Below, piece after piece: positions 7,968 to 14,199 of a DNA stretch of 14,199 nt. The position numbers and the translations under genes were made by a program. Numbering within the stretch: the first letter of the stretch is position 1; each line of letters opens with the position of its first letter. Location of the stretch: contig SMWH01000076.1 in the NCBI GenBank assembly GCA_004357005.1, forward strand, positions 1 through 14,199, written 5' to 3'. The notes under the pieces were generated by a model that was given only the letters and a program-made list of their open reading frames with translations, did no database searches and was not told where the DNA came from. Origin of the DNA: Gammaproteobacteria bacterium (GTDB lineage Bacteria > Pseudomonadota > Gammaproteobacteria > SMWH01).

Positions 7968-9137
7968 TCACATCTGCCGCGCGCGTTCCTCGAGGACTGC
8001 AACCGCGGGAAGCGTCTTGCCTTCAAGAAACTTCAGGAAGGCACCGCCGCCGGTAGATACATATGAGATATCGTCGGCGATACCGTACTTGTCGATGGCG
8101 GCCAGCGTGTCACCGCCCCCGGCCAGGGAGAACGCGCTGCTTGCAGCGATCGCCTGAGCCAGCGCCCGGGTGCCGTTCTCGAATTTCTCGAACTCGAAAA
8201 CCCCCACCGGCCCGTTCCAGATGATGGTTCCCGCGTCCTTCATGATCCCGGCATAGGTACCGGCCGTCTCGGGACCCACGTCCATGATCATCTCCAGGTT
8301 CATCACCCCGTCTACGGGGCGAACCGTAGCCTTTGCGTGGGCACTGAATTCATCGCCGACAACCACGTCCACCGGCAGGGGGATGTCTGCCAGTGTCATC
8401 AGGCGTGCGGCCTCTTCCAGCAAATCCACTTCGAAAAGCGACTCGCCGACGTCATAACCCGCCGCCGCGATAAAGGTATTGGCGATCCCACCACCTACAA
8501 TGACCTTGTCAAAACGCGCACACAGGAGATTGAGCGCCTTGAGCTTTCCAGACACCTTTGAGCCGCCGACCACTGCCACCACGGGTCGAGCCGGGTCGGT
8601 CATCGCTCGAGTCAGGGCATCCAGTTCCGCTTCCAGCAAAGGTCCGGCACACGCTACGCTTGCGAAGCGCGCCACGCCATGAGTCGATGCCTGGGCCCGG
8701 TGCGCGGTACCAAAGGCATCCATCACGAACACATCGCACAGTTTTGCCATGCGCCTGGAAAGATCCTCGTCGTCGCTTTCCTCACCAACGTTGAAGCGAA
8801 CGTTTTCCAGCAACACGGCACGGCCATTTTCCGTTTCGACTCCATCCAGCCAGTCCTTGTACAAGGGCACGGAAGCTCCCAGCAATTCAGACATGCGTGC
8901 CGCCACCGGGGCCAGGGAGAGCTGTTCGTCGTACTGGCCTTCGGTGGGCCGGCCCAGATGCGACATGATCATCACCTGGGCGCCCGCATCCAGCGCGCTA
9001 CGGATGGTGGGTATCGCGGCGCGCAGGCGCTTGTCGCTGGTGACCACGCCATCGGCCATGGGAACGTTCAGATCCTCGCGTATGAGGACTCTTTTTCCGG
9101 CCAGATCCACATCGCTCATCCGGAGCACATCGATCAT
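7968..9137 (-). CDS. pgk: Phosphoglycerate kinase
   Basis: 389-residue two-domain kinase that converts 1,3-bisphosphoglycerate and ADP to 3-phosphoglycerate and ATP (reversed in gluconeogenesis). Visible motifs are REDLNVP (20-26), SHLGRP (59-64), [12 protein letters not shown] (109-120), MDAFGTAHR (139-147), the nucleotide-site GGSKVSGKL (191-199), [17 protein letters not shown] (307-315) and [14 protein letters not shown] (361-374). Length matches E. coli Pgk (387). The reading frame stays open 19 codons further upstream to 9194, but the ATG at 9137 is chosen because it has the ribosome site AGGAGAG and reproduces the family N-terminus ([16 protein letters not shown]). The gene is joined to pyk with at most a few bases between them. 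In many proteobacteria gap precedes pgk; here a glutathione S-transferase does. Confidence 0.96.
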   Translation of the reverse strand: MIDVLRMSDVDLAGKRVLIREDLNVPMADGVVTSDKRLRAAIPTIRSALDAGAQVMIMSHLGRPTEGQYDEQLSLAPVAARMSELLGASVPLYKDWLDGVETENGRAVLLENVRFNVGEESDDEDLSRRMAKLCDVFVMDAFGTAHRAQASTHGVARFASVACAGPLLEAELDALTRAMTDPARPVVAVVGGSKVSGKLKALNLLCARFDKVIVGGGIANTFIAAAGYDVGESLFEVDLLEEAARLMTLADIPLPVDVVVGDEFSAHAKATVRPVDGVMNLEMIMDVGPETAGTYAGIMKDAGTIIWNGPVGVFEFEKFENGTRALAQAIAASSAFSLAGGGDTLAAIDKYGIADDISYVSTGGGAFLKFLEGKTLPAVAVLEERARQM

Positions 9138-9141
9138 CAAG

Positions 9142-9148
9142 CTCTCCT
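9142..9148 (-). promoter_or_regulatory. Ribosome-binding site that fixes the pgk start
   Basis: AGGAGAG on the minus strand, with its AGGAG core six bases before the ATG at 9137. It supports this ATG over longer in-frame starts. The 115 bp upstream of pgk (9138-9252) otherwise contains no promoter I would defend: TTTAAT and TTGCCA are present but 23 bp apart. Confidence 0.75.
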
Positions 9149-9230
9149 GTAATTCGGTGATTAAATGCCCGGAAACCCGGAAGCCGTTTGGCAATATCTT
9201 TCAGCCGGCGACCCAGTTTCATGTCGGTGG

Positions 9231-9256
9231 GGTCATCTCAGACAAGGTCATCTCAG
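9231..9256. repeat. 11-bp direct repeat at the GST stop codon
   Basis: GGTCATCTCAG occurs at 9231-9241 and again at 9246-9256, 15 bp apart. The second copy contains the GST stop codon (9253-9255). It looks like a small local duplication at the 3' end of the gene. No function is evident. Confidence 0.6.
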
Positions 9257-9861
9257 TTGAGAGCATTGTCCATACTTACATACTCGGGTTGCTGGCGAAC
9301 GGTTTCCAACCAACGCTGAATGTTTGCAAAATCTTCCAGGCTGAAACCGCCCTCCTTGGCCCGGTGCGTGTAGGCGTACAACGCGATATCGGCAATCGTG
9401 TAGTCATCGCCCGCAAGAAAATCCGTTTCCGCCAACTGCTCATCCATCACACCGAGGGCCCGGTATCCGGGTTCGCGTTTTGCCGCCAGATCCAGTTGGC
9501 GGTCCGCGGGGTTGCGCAAATACTTCACGATAAAGATCGATACGGCGATGTAAGGCTCGTGACTGTACTGTTCGAAAAACAGCCATTGCAACACCATCGC
9601 CCTGGCGAACCGGTCGTCCGGCAGCATTTTCGAGCCTTCCGCCAGGTAGCACATGATGGCGTTGGACTCCGACAGGTACCGCCCATCATCCAATTGGACA
9701 ACCGGGATCCTGCCGTTGGGGTTTTTCTCAAGAAAACCCTGCTTGCGGGTCTCGCCGCTGAGTACGTCAACCGGGACCCACTCGAAGGGAATGTTCAACT
9801 GCCGGCAAAGCAGCGCGAGCTTGTAGCAGTTGCCGGAACGGATGTCACCGAAGATTTTCAC
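9253..9861 (-). CDS. Glutathione S-transferase family protein
   Basis: 202-residue soluble protein with the two-domain GST layout. The thioredoxin-like domain (1-80) starts KIFGDIRSGNCYKL with a candidate catalytic Ser9, has the cis-proline motif NGRIPVVQL (Pro53) and the gamma-glutamyl binding ESNAI (Glu65, Ser66). The helical domain (85-200) carries the folding motif FLAGDDYTIADIALYAYTH with Asp158. It would bind glutathione and conjugate it to, or reduce, electrophilic compounds; the substrate cannot be read from sequence. The start is GTG at 9861, supported by GGAGA five to six bases upstream and by a 4-bp GTGA overlap with the preceding gene. It is the last of three closely linked genes (SDR, gamma-glutamylcyclotransferase-like, GST), two of which concern glutathione. 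It ends 115 bp before pgk, so read-through into the glycolytic genes is possible. Confidence 0.92.
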   Translation of the reverse strand: MKIFGDIRSGNCYKLALLCRQLNIPFEWVPVDVLSGETRKQGFLEKNPNGRIPVVQLDDGRYLSESNAIMCYLAEGSKMLPDDRFARAMVLQWLFFEQYSHEPYIAVSIFIVKYLRNPADRQLDLAAKREPGYRALGVMDEQLAETDFLAGDDYTIADIALYAYTHRAKEGGFSLEDFANIQRWLETVRQQPEYVSMDNALN

Positions 9862-10391
9862 AGCTTCTCCACAAATCCGGAATGCTGCAGCATTTCCTCC
9901 AGAAGTTCCCGGTGTTCCGCGGCACGTTCAAGGTTCTCATCGTTCGTTACAGGAACCCGGCGAATCCGCTCAATATACTCTTCAGGAAAGAGGTAGTGTC
10001 GGGCACCGGCGATGACGAGTTGCTTGTACCAGTCATAGGGCAACAGCGAACGATCCACGGCATCGCTTGTGGCCTGGTAGCTGAAACAATCATAGGCCCT
10101 GCCGTCGTGTTCCAGCAACAACTCGGTCACCTCATAACCCTTGCCCACTCCCTCGAGACCATCCAGAACTGCCCGGTCCTCCGCGTTCACGGAATAAATG
10201 GCGCCGTGCATGGTCCCGTCGACGGCCGGCGTCAGGGTGCATTTGCCCGACCCATCCACGCTGCGCTTGTGAAATCGAAGCTCATAACCATTGAGCGCGG
10301 CGGGCCCCACGGGTCGGGCCGAACTCACCCTCTTGCCAAGACGGACGGGGTGCAGATTGGAACCGTAAGCAAAATAAAACAACGTCACCAT
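9858..10391 (-). CDS. Gamma-glutamylcyclotransferase family protein
   Basis: 177-residue protein of the GGCT/AIG2-like fold. The substrate-loop motif FAYGSNL lies at residues 7-13, and the general-base glutamate is probably Glu80 in LDGLEGVGKGYEV. The YGSN form resembles GGCT rather than the YGS(L/I)IW form of glutathione-specific ChaC enzymes. Members release 5-oxoproline from gamma-glutamyl amino acids or related gamma-glutamyl amines; the exact substrate here is unknown. The C-terminal 40 residues (PEEYIERIRRV to the end) are charged and helical. The gene starts three bases after the SDR stop without a clear ribosome site and overlaps the GST start by four bases (GTGA), which suggests coupled translation across the trio. 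The catalytic glutamate assignment is by pattern only. Confidence 0.85.
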   Translation of the reverse strand: MVTLFYFAYGSNLHPVRLGKRVSSARPVGPAALNGYELRFHKRSVDGSGKCTLTPAVDGTMHGAIYSVNAEDRAVLDGLEGVGKGYEVTELLLEHDGRAYDCFSYQATSDAVDRSLLPYDWYKQLVIAGARHYLFPEEYIERIRRVPVTNDENLERAAEHRELLEEMLQHSGFVEKL

Positions 10392-10394
10392 TGC

Positions 10395-11162
10395 TCACTG
10401 GGCCAGCAGCGCCCCATCAACGGGCATGGCGTGACCGGTGACGAAGGAAGCCTCGTCGGAGCAAAGCCACACTGCGGCGTCGGCGACTTCCTCAGGCTCG
10501 CCAATACGCCCGATGGGGTGAACCTTGATGAGGTGTTGCAGTTGCTCGTCCGGGTCCCCGCGCATTGCACGGATCCGGTGAGACATCTCGGTCTCTATGG
10601 CCGCCGGACAAACGGCATTCACACGAATGCCCTGCTCCGACCATTCCAGCGCCGCGGTTTTTGTCAGCCCGATGACGGCGTGCTTGCTCGCAGCATAGAG
10701 GCCAAAACCACGGATTCCGATCAATCCGGCCACCGACGAGTTATTGACGATGGCCCCGCCGCCGGATCGCAGCATCGCCGGGATCTGGTATTTCATGGAC
10801 AGCCAGACGCCACGCACATTGATATCGAATACCTGCTGGTAGCTTTCGAGGGTCTGATCGGTGAGCAGGGCCGCCTCTCCTTCTATACCTGCGTTATTGA
10901 AGGCGTAGTCGAGGCGCCCGAAATGAGAAAGGGTCTCCTCGACCATGCTTTCCACATCTCCGGCGTCAGCCACGTCGGATCGCAGGAACACCGCATCTCC
11001 ACCGAGCGCGTTGATCTCGTCGGCGAGTTGCTGGCCGAGCTTCTTTCGCCGTCCAGTTCCGACGACCTTGGCGCCCCGTTTTGCAAACGCCAACGCCGCT
11101 GCCCTGCCGATACCCGAGGTGACGCCCGTGATCAGCGCCACTTTGTTCTTCATGTCACCCAT
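10395..11162 (-). CDS. Short-chain dehydrogenase/reductase (classical SDR)
   Basis: 255-residue cytosolic oxidoreductase with a complete classical SDR motif set: cofactor loop TGVTSGIG (12-19), NNAG (89-92), Asn115 in DINV, catalytic Ser143, Tyr156 and Lys160 (LYAASK), and PAAIETEM after the fifth strand. Arg38-Arg39 after the second strand hint at NADP(H), which is an inference. It resembles the broad glucose/alcohol dehydrogenase-like group annotated from FabG homology; the substrate cannot be read. The ATG at 11162 is preferred over an in-frame start 13 codons upstream because a near-perfect ribosome site (GGGAGGA) lies seven bases before it and the protein then begins as usual (MGDMKNKVALITG). 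That ribosome site is inside a hairpin (11170-11190). The gene opens the SDR, GGCT and GST trio. Confidence 0.93.
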   Translation of the reverse strand: MGDMKNKVALITGVTSGIGRAAALAFAKRGAKVVGTGRRKKLGQQLADEINALGGDAVFLRSDVADAGDVESMVEETLSHFGRLDYAFNNAGIEGEAALLTDQTLESYQQVFDINVRGVWLSMKYQIPAMLRSGGGAIVNNSSVAGLIGIRGFGLYAASKHAVIGLTKTAALEWSEQGIRVNAVCPAAIETEMSHRIRAMRGDPDEQLQHLIKVHPIGRIGEPEEVADAAVWLCSDEASFVTGHAMPVDGALLAQ

Positions 11163-11169
11163 GTTGATT

Positions 11170-11190
11170 TCCTCCCGGCTGCCCGGAGGA
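11170..11190 (-). promoter_or_regulatory. Hairpin enclosing the SDR ribosome-binding site
   Basis: On the minus strand TCCTCC (11190-11185) pairs fully with GGAGGA (11175-11170), and the next GG pairs with CC around the loop GCAG, leaving one bulged G. This gives an 8-bp stem. GGAGGA is the SDR Shine-Dalgarno itself, seven bases before the ATG. In the folded mRNA the ribosome site would be masked, so SDR translation could depend on melting, on ribosomes arriving from upstream, or on a binding factor. No known riboswitch architecture is recognised. Confidence 0.5.
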
Positions 11191-11201
11191 CAACCATACA
11201 A

Positions 11202-11219
11202 CGCCTGCTTCGACAGGCG
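11202..11219 (-). terminator. Weak hairpin after hupE
   Basis: CGCCTG (11202-11207) and CAGGCG (11214-11219) form a perfect 6-bp stem with a six-base loop, about 20 nt past the hupE stop. On the minus strand it is followed by TTGTATGG, so there is no real T-tract. It could be a weak terminator or, with the next hairpin, part of a structured leader for the SDR gene. Confidence 0.3.
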
Positions 11220-11238
11220 CAGCAGAAATCAGGGGAGT

Positions 11239-12231
11239 TCAGGCCCAGAAACCGGCGACCCGCTCAATGGTCCAGTAGGCGGCGACCGCGCCGATGCCGT
11301 AGGCCGGCACCGCCCAGGCCCAGTCCGGCCACTGGATATTCAACCGTTTGATGATGGTCCACACCACGAACACGCCGGCGATAAAGAGCAACTGGCCGGC
11401 TTCCACGCCCACGTTGAAAAAGAACAGCGCCAGGGGAATCGAGTTCTCCGGCAACCCGATTTGAGACAACGCGCCAGCAAAACCGAATCCGTGCAGAAGG
11501 CCAAAGGTGAAGGCGACCACCCAGGGCCATTGTTCTGCCAGGCCCGCTTTGCCCTGACGAGCGTGAACGATCTCGGTAGCCAGGAAAAGAATGGACAAGG
11601 CGATCACAGCCTCGACCGGCGCGCCCGGGACATGGACGAAGCCGAGAGTCGCCGCCGCCAGCGTGATGCTGTGCGCCACGGTAAACGCAGTCACCGTCGC
11701 CACCAGCCGTTTCCAGCCCTTGACGATGATCAACAGGGCCAGCACGAACAGCAGATGATCTATCCCACCCAGGATGTGTTCGACGCCCAGAACAAAATAA
11801 GTCCCCGCTACTTCGGTCTTTGTGGGTGTCGCCGAAACCTCGAACCAGGGTTGTGACGGTTTGAGGCGAACCACCTGTGTCACACCGTCCAGTTGCTGCA
11901 CGCGGACGAGCACATCCGTGAGGGTTTTCGACAAACCGTCTATGCCGATGTTGTGCCCCACGAGTCCATCGTCACAACGAATCGCCCACCGCTGGATCAG
12001 CGAAGCAGACGCCACATAGGAGGAAACCGGCGCGGCTTCCTCGCAATGCTCGGGAAATACAACGTAGAGCGCCAACCGCATTTCGCCGCGCATGGGCACT
12101 TTCCACAGGACGTTCCAGGTGCCCTGGGCGGTCTCTCCCATCTCGAGGTAAGCCGGGCGCACTTCATGGGCAGCACTCTGGCCGGCAATCGCCAGGAGGG
12201 ATATCAGGGCCAGCAAACGAAACAGTTTCAT
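11239..12231 (-). CDS. HupE/UreJ family membrane protein with periplasmic N-terminal domain
   Basis: 330 residues. A signal peptide (1-21, cleavage likely after SAA) leaves a mature protein starting His22-Glu23. A periplasmic domain of about 120 residues follows (HEVRPAYLEM..., two cysteines at 63 and 86), then about six membrane segments from residue 145 on. Membrane histidines and acids stand in the family motifs GVEHILGGIDHLL (His152, Asp158, His159), FTVAHSITL (His187), LLHGFGFA (His247) and FFNVGVEAGQ (Glu277). Related HupE/UreJ proteins are linked to nickel or cobalt uptake, but this long form is mostly uncharacterised, and no hydrogenase or urease genes are in the window. The ATG overlaps the PPIase stop (ATGA), so the two are probably made together. 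A metal-transport role is plausible, not shown. Confidence 0.88.
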   Translation of the reverse strand: MKLFRLLALISLLAIAGQSAAHEVRPAYLEMGETAQGTWNVLWKVPMRGEMRLALYVVFPEHCEEAAPVSSYVASASLIQRWAIRCDDGLVGHNIGIDGLSKTLTDVLVRVQQLDGVTQVVRLKPSQPWFEVSATPTKTEVAGTYFVLGVEHILGGIDHLLFVLALLIIVKGWKRLVATVTAFTVAHSITLAAATLGFVHVPGAPVEAVIALSILFLATEIVHARQGKAGLAEQWPWVVAFTFGLLHGFGFAGALSQIGLPENSIPLALFFFNVGVEAGQLLFIAGVFVVWTIIKRLNIQWPDWAWAVPAYGIGAVAAYWTIERVAGFWA

Positions 12232-13097
12232 TCGGCTTCTGTCGCGCCCCCGGTGGCCGGATCTATCCCGGCGAAGTCCTCGATGGTCACGTCATAACGT
12301 GACCGCAGTAGCTCATACATCGCCTCATTGGCCTCTCGCTGGCGAACGCTCATGTACTCGTTCTTGACCTGTTCGTGGACCTCGTCCAGCGGTGGCATGC
12401 GAGCTTCTATCCGATCCTGCACCAGTACCACATGCAGACCGTATCCGGATTCGACGGGCCCCTGCCAGTCGCCAGGCTCGAGTGCGACCACATCCGCAGC
12501 GAACTGTGAACCGAACAGGCGGGCGATTTCCCACTCGGCGGCCGAGTAGTGCTTCTGCAACATGAAGCGGTCGCCCATCGCGGATGTATCCGCACCCGGC
12601 CCCATGGTCCGGAGTTGTGTCAGCAATGCCTCGGCGTCCTGCCTGGCGGATGCGCCGCGCTGGTCCGGACTGACATACACATGAGTGAAGGTGACTTCCA
12701 CCGGGGTCCGGAACAATTCGGGGTTTTCCGCCAGAAAAGTCCTGAGGTCCTCGTCCGTGGGTTCCACCCACCTGGCAATATCCTGGGCGAGGAACTCCAT
12801 CTTCTGGGCGAGCCGGCGGCGCACGATGGTGTCGTCCTGATCAAGCCCCATGGCGAGGGCTTCGCGATAGAGAATCTGCTCCTTTACGTGCGCGTCGACG
12901 AGGCCCTGAAGCTCCCTGGGTGTCGGGGGCCGCCGCCATTGCATTTGCCACATGTCGGCGAGCTGGCGGATGTCGCCCCGGGTGACGACGAGCTGGTTCT
13001 GTGAACCGCCGCTGTCATCGCTGACCAGGCCATACAAAAGGAACAATGCAGCGCCAAGCGCGAGAAAATGGAACAGAGGTTCCTTGAGAAACTTCAT
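12228..13097 (-). CDS. Membrane-anchored parvulin-type peptidyl-prolyl isomerase (SurA/PpiC-like)
   Basis: 289 residues from the preferred ATG at 13097, which gives a short basic N-terminus (MKFLKEPLF) and one membrane segment at about 8-25, so the rest should face the periplasm. The frame is open a further 27 codons upstream, but that stretch looks non-coding. Residues 36-130 form a SurA-like helical chaperone region (RELQGLVDAHVKEQILYREAL). Residues 134-230 match a parvulin domain at both ends (VTFTHVYVSP; GYGLHVVLVQDR). The central GGDLGWF-type segment usual in parvulins is replaced by an unrelated helical stretch (GDRFMLQKHYSAAEWE), so catalysis is doubtful and a chaperone role may dominate. 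It overlaps the HupE-like gene by four bases, suggesting it helps fold or insert that protein. Confidence 0.85.
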   Translation of the reverse strand: MKFLKEPLFHFLALGAALFLLYGLVSDDSGGSQNQLVVTRGDIRQLADMWQMQWRRPPTPRELQGLVDAHVKEQILYREALAMGLDQDDTIVRRRLAQKMEFLAQDIARWVEPTDEDLRTFLAENPELFRTPVEVTFTHVYVSPDQRGASARQDAEALLTQLRTMGPGADTSAMGDRFMLQKHYSAAEWEIARLFGSQFAADVVALEPGDWQGPVESGYGLHVVLVQDRIEARMPPLDEVHEQVKNEYMSVRQREANEAMYELLRSRYDVTIEDFAGIDPATGGATEAE

Positions 13098-13130
13098 GCG
13101 GGAGCACCCTTGACCAATGGAAGCGGCATA

Positions 13131-13196
13131 TGGAGCCGGCAAAAGGGGCGGGATTTTAGCACGTGGAGCCGGCGACACGGACCGGATTCCAGCACG
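13131..13196. repeat. 33-bp imperfect tandem duplication upstream of the PPIase gene
   Basis: Two adjacent 33-bp segments (13131-13163 and 13164-13196) agree at 26 of 33 positions: TGGAGCCGGC, then a diverged ten bases, then GGATTTTAGC or GGATTCCAGC, then ACG. The 111 bp between the GFA and PPIase genes is otherwise non-coding. On the minus strand each copy carries a TGCTnnAAT-like box, intact only in the copy nearer the PPIase gene. Confidence 0.65.
13153..13161 (-). promoter_or_regulatory. Putative promoter of the PPIase-HupE pair (extended -10)
   Basis: The minus strand reads TGCTAAAAT, which fits an extended -10 (TGnTATAAT-like) element, about 55 bp before the PPIase ATG. No TTGACA-like -35 is visible at 16-18 bp, which extended -10 promoters can lack. 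The upstream repeat copy has TGCTGGAAT at the matching place, a much weaker version. Confidence 0.4.
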
Positions 13197-13208
13197 CCGG
13201 TTTCATGC

Positions 13209-13646
13209 TCAGTCCGATGCGGTTCCGGAAAAACCACCCATTACCGGCGTGAACAGCTTCTCGCGCCGGTCCAGACGCTCCTGTGCCCCCTGGTCGTCGT
13301 AGCTGACGGGACGGGGCTTGGGGAGGTCCGACATGCCTTCCATGGCACGGGTGTTCAGGGTGGCAAAGATGCCGGCCCCAGTCTCGATGACCGCGCCCAG
13401 ATAAACGCCACAACGTTTGCAGAGCACAAAATCGGTGTTTCCCGTGCCGAAGCGGTAGCGTTGAAGCACGCCGGGCTCTTCGAAGAAAAACCTGACGCTG
13501 CCGCCCGGGTCCGATGTGGTCGCCGACGCGTGCCGGGTGCAGAAACCGCACTGGCAACAGCGCACATCCCATTCGGGAACCGCGAGCGCCGTCTGATACT
13601 CGTACCCGATCGCACCGCAATGACATCTTGCGCGATACGTTTTCAT
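13209..13646 (-). CDS. GFA/DUF636 (CENP-V-like) zinc-binding family protein
   Basis: 145-residue small soluble protein with the cysteine pattern of the glutathione-dependent formaldehyde-activating (GFA) fold: Cys8 and Cys10 (CHCG), Cys31, Cys33 and Cys36 (CQCGFC), and Cys76 and Cys79 (CKRCG). These bind two zinc ions in characterised members. The namesake enzyme joins formaldehyde and glutathione, but most family members have no proven reaction, so I assign only the fold and metal binding. It overlaps the upstream cyclase stop by four bases (ATGA), indicating coupled translation. About 110 bp of non-coding DNA follow before the PPIase gene. Confidence 0.88.
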   Translation of the reverse strand: MKTYRARCHCGAIGYEYQTALAVPEWDVRCCQCGFCTRHASATTSDPGGSVRFFFEEPGVLQRYRFGTGNTDFVLCKRCGVYLGAVIETGAGIFATLNTRAMEGMSDLPKPRPVSYDDQGAQERLDRREKLFTPVMGGFSGTASD

Positions 13647-14199
13647 GGGCTCGCCGATCGCGGAATCAGAGCAATGGCGCGAACCGGACCACCGGACCCG
13701 CCCTCGATCTTGATTGGCAAGGCGATGACCGTTGCGCCGGTCGGCGGCAGTCGATCCAGGTTTGCGAGGTTCTCAAGACCGTACACATTTCGCTCGGCGA
13801 CGATCCGATGCACGATAAAGTCCTTCGATTGTCCATAGTCGATGGACGCCGTATCCACCCCCAGCCCTGCGATGCCGCGTTCGACAAGGAGCCGCGCGGC
13901 GTCCTCGCCGAAACTGGGAAAACTCAGTTGGGAGGTTTCTCCCGGCGTGTCGTCACCCATATAGACCTTGCGGTCGGGCCAGTATTGAGCCCAGCCCGTC
14001 CTGAGCAGGACCACGGCACCCTCCGGGATGACACCGTGTTCAGCCTCAAAGTGCTGTACGTCGTCGGCGCTCAGACGGTAGTTCCTGTCCGCCGCGGATT
14101 GTTCTGAAACATCGATGACGACCGCGGGCGCGATCAACTGTTCCAGGGAGATCTCGTCCACCGTTTGCCCCTCGGAGTGGAAATGAAACGGCGCGTCCA
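13643..14199 (-). CDS. Cyclase / kynurenine formamidase-like metal-dependent hydrolase (partial, N-terminus outside window)
   Basis: The reading frame is open to the right edge, so the N-terminus is missing; 184 residues are visible. The first ones, DAPFHFHSEGQTVDEI, are the end of the HxGTHxDxPxH metal/catalytic motif of the cyclase superfamily (PF04199-like), which includes bacterial kynurenine formamidase KynB. The GTG at 14161 is therefore internal, not the start. Further family signs are the segment VVLLRTGW, the GLGVDTASIDYG strand, and a His...Glu pair in IVHRIVAERNVYGLENL that fits the remaining metal ligands. The protein probably hydrolyses an amide, ester or lactone. No tryptophan-degradation gene is visible, so a kynurenine role is not supported. 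It is translationally coupled to the GFA-family gene downstream (ATGA). Confidence 0.88.
   Translation of the reverse strand, partial: DAPFHFHSEGQTVDEISLEQLIAPAVVIDVSEQSAADRNYRLSADDVQHFEAEHGVIPEGAVVLLRTGWAQYWPDRKVYMGDDTPGETSQLSFPSFGEDAARLLVERGIAGLGVDTASIDYGQSKDFIVHRIVAERNVYGLENLANLDRLPPTGATVIALPIKIEGGSGGPVRAIALIPRSASP

Noticed and set aside
8998..9222. Small minus-strand frame upstream of and overlapping the pgk start ([14 protein letters not shown]...)
   Set aside because: There is no ribosome site, it overlaps pgk coding sequence in another frame, and its composition turns into typical out-of-frame Arg/Gly/His sequence.
9138..9252. Promoter for pgk in the GST-pgk gap
   Set aside because: TTGCCA and TTTAAT are present on the minus strand but are separated by 23 bp, too far for a sigma-70 promoter. 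Other pairs are no better.
13098..13178. N-terminal extension of the PPIase (27 codons)
   Set aside because: It is Pro/Ala-rich, lies over the tandem repeat and promoter-like box, and would place the membrane anchor away from the N-terminus. The ATG at 13097 gives a normal signal-anchor.

Overview
All twelve protein genes lie on the minus strand, so the window reads right to left. The DNA is GC-rich and tightly packed: neighbouring genes share ATGA, GTGA or TGATG junctions. The pyruvate dehydrogenase E1 is the large homodimeric AceE type, the malic enzyme is the long MaeB type with a C-terminal phosphotransacetylase domain, and REP-like hairpins beginning with GTAG occur between genes. Together these point to a gammaproteobacterium. 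I cannot place it more finely, and there is no rRNA, tRNA or phage gene in the window.

From the right edge (upstream) to the left: (1) 13209-14199, a metal-dependent cyclase / kynurenine-formamidase-like protein cut off by the window edge, overlapping a GFA/DUF636 zinc-binding protein. (2) 11239-13097, a membrane-anchored parvulin-like PPIase overlapping a HupE/UreJ-family membrane protein. A 33-bp imperfect tandem repeat carrying an extended -10-like box precedes the pair. (3) 9253-11162, a short-chain dehydrogenase, a gamma-glutamylcyclotransferase-like protein and a glutathione S-transferase in close succession. The strong Shine-Dalgarno of the first gene lies inside a hairpin. (4) 6523-9137, pgk and pyk, ending in REP-like hairpins. 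(5) 5314-6336, a class I fructose-bisphosphate aldolase with its own likely promoter and a downstream hairpin terminator. (6) 250-5219, maeB and aceE joined at a TGATG junction, followed directly by three 82-bp tandem copies of a REP pair (1-243).

The left two thirds forms a lower-glycolysis and pyruvate node. Aldolase, phosphoglycerate kinase and pyruvate kinase act in glycolysis, MaeB makes pyruvate from malate, and AceE commits pyruvate to acetyl-CoA. gap is not next to pgk; a thiol-metabolism module sits there instead. aceF and lpd are not in the window.

I see no clearly new defence or mobile system. The most interesting signals are non-coding: two families of REP hairpins that share an outer frame but have compensatory changes in the stem, placed exactly at two operon ends; a hairpin that appears to mask the SDR ribosome-binding site; and a duplicated promoter-like segment before the PPIase-HupE pair. 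The coupling of maeB to aceE and the PPIase-HupE pair are the most notable gene-level observations.
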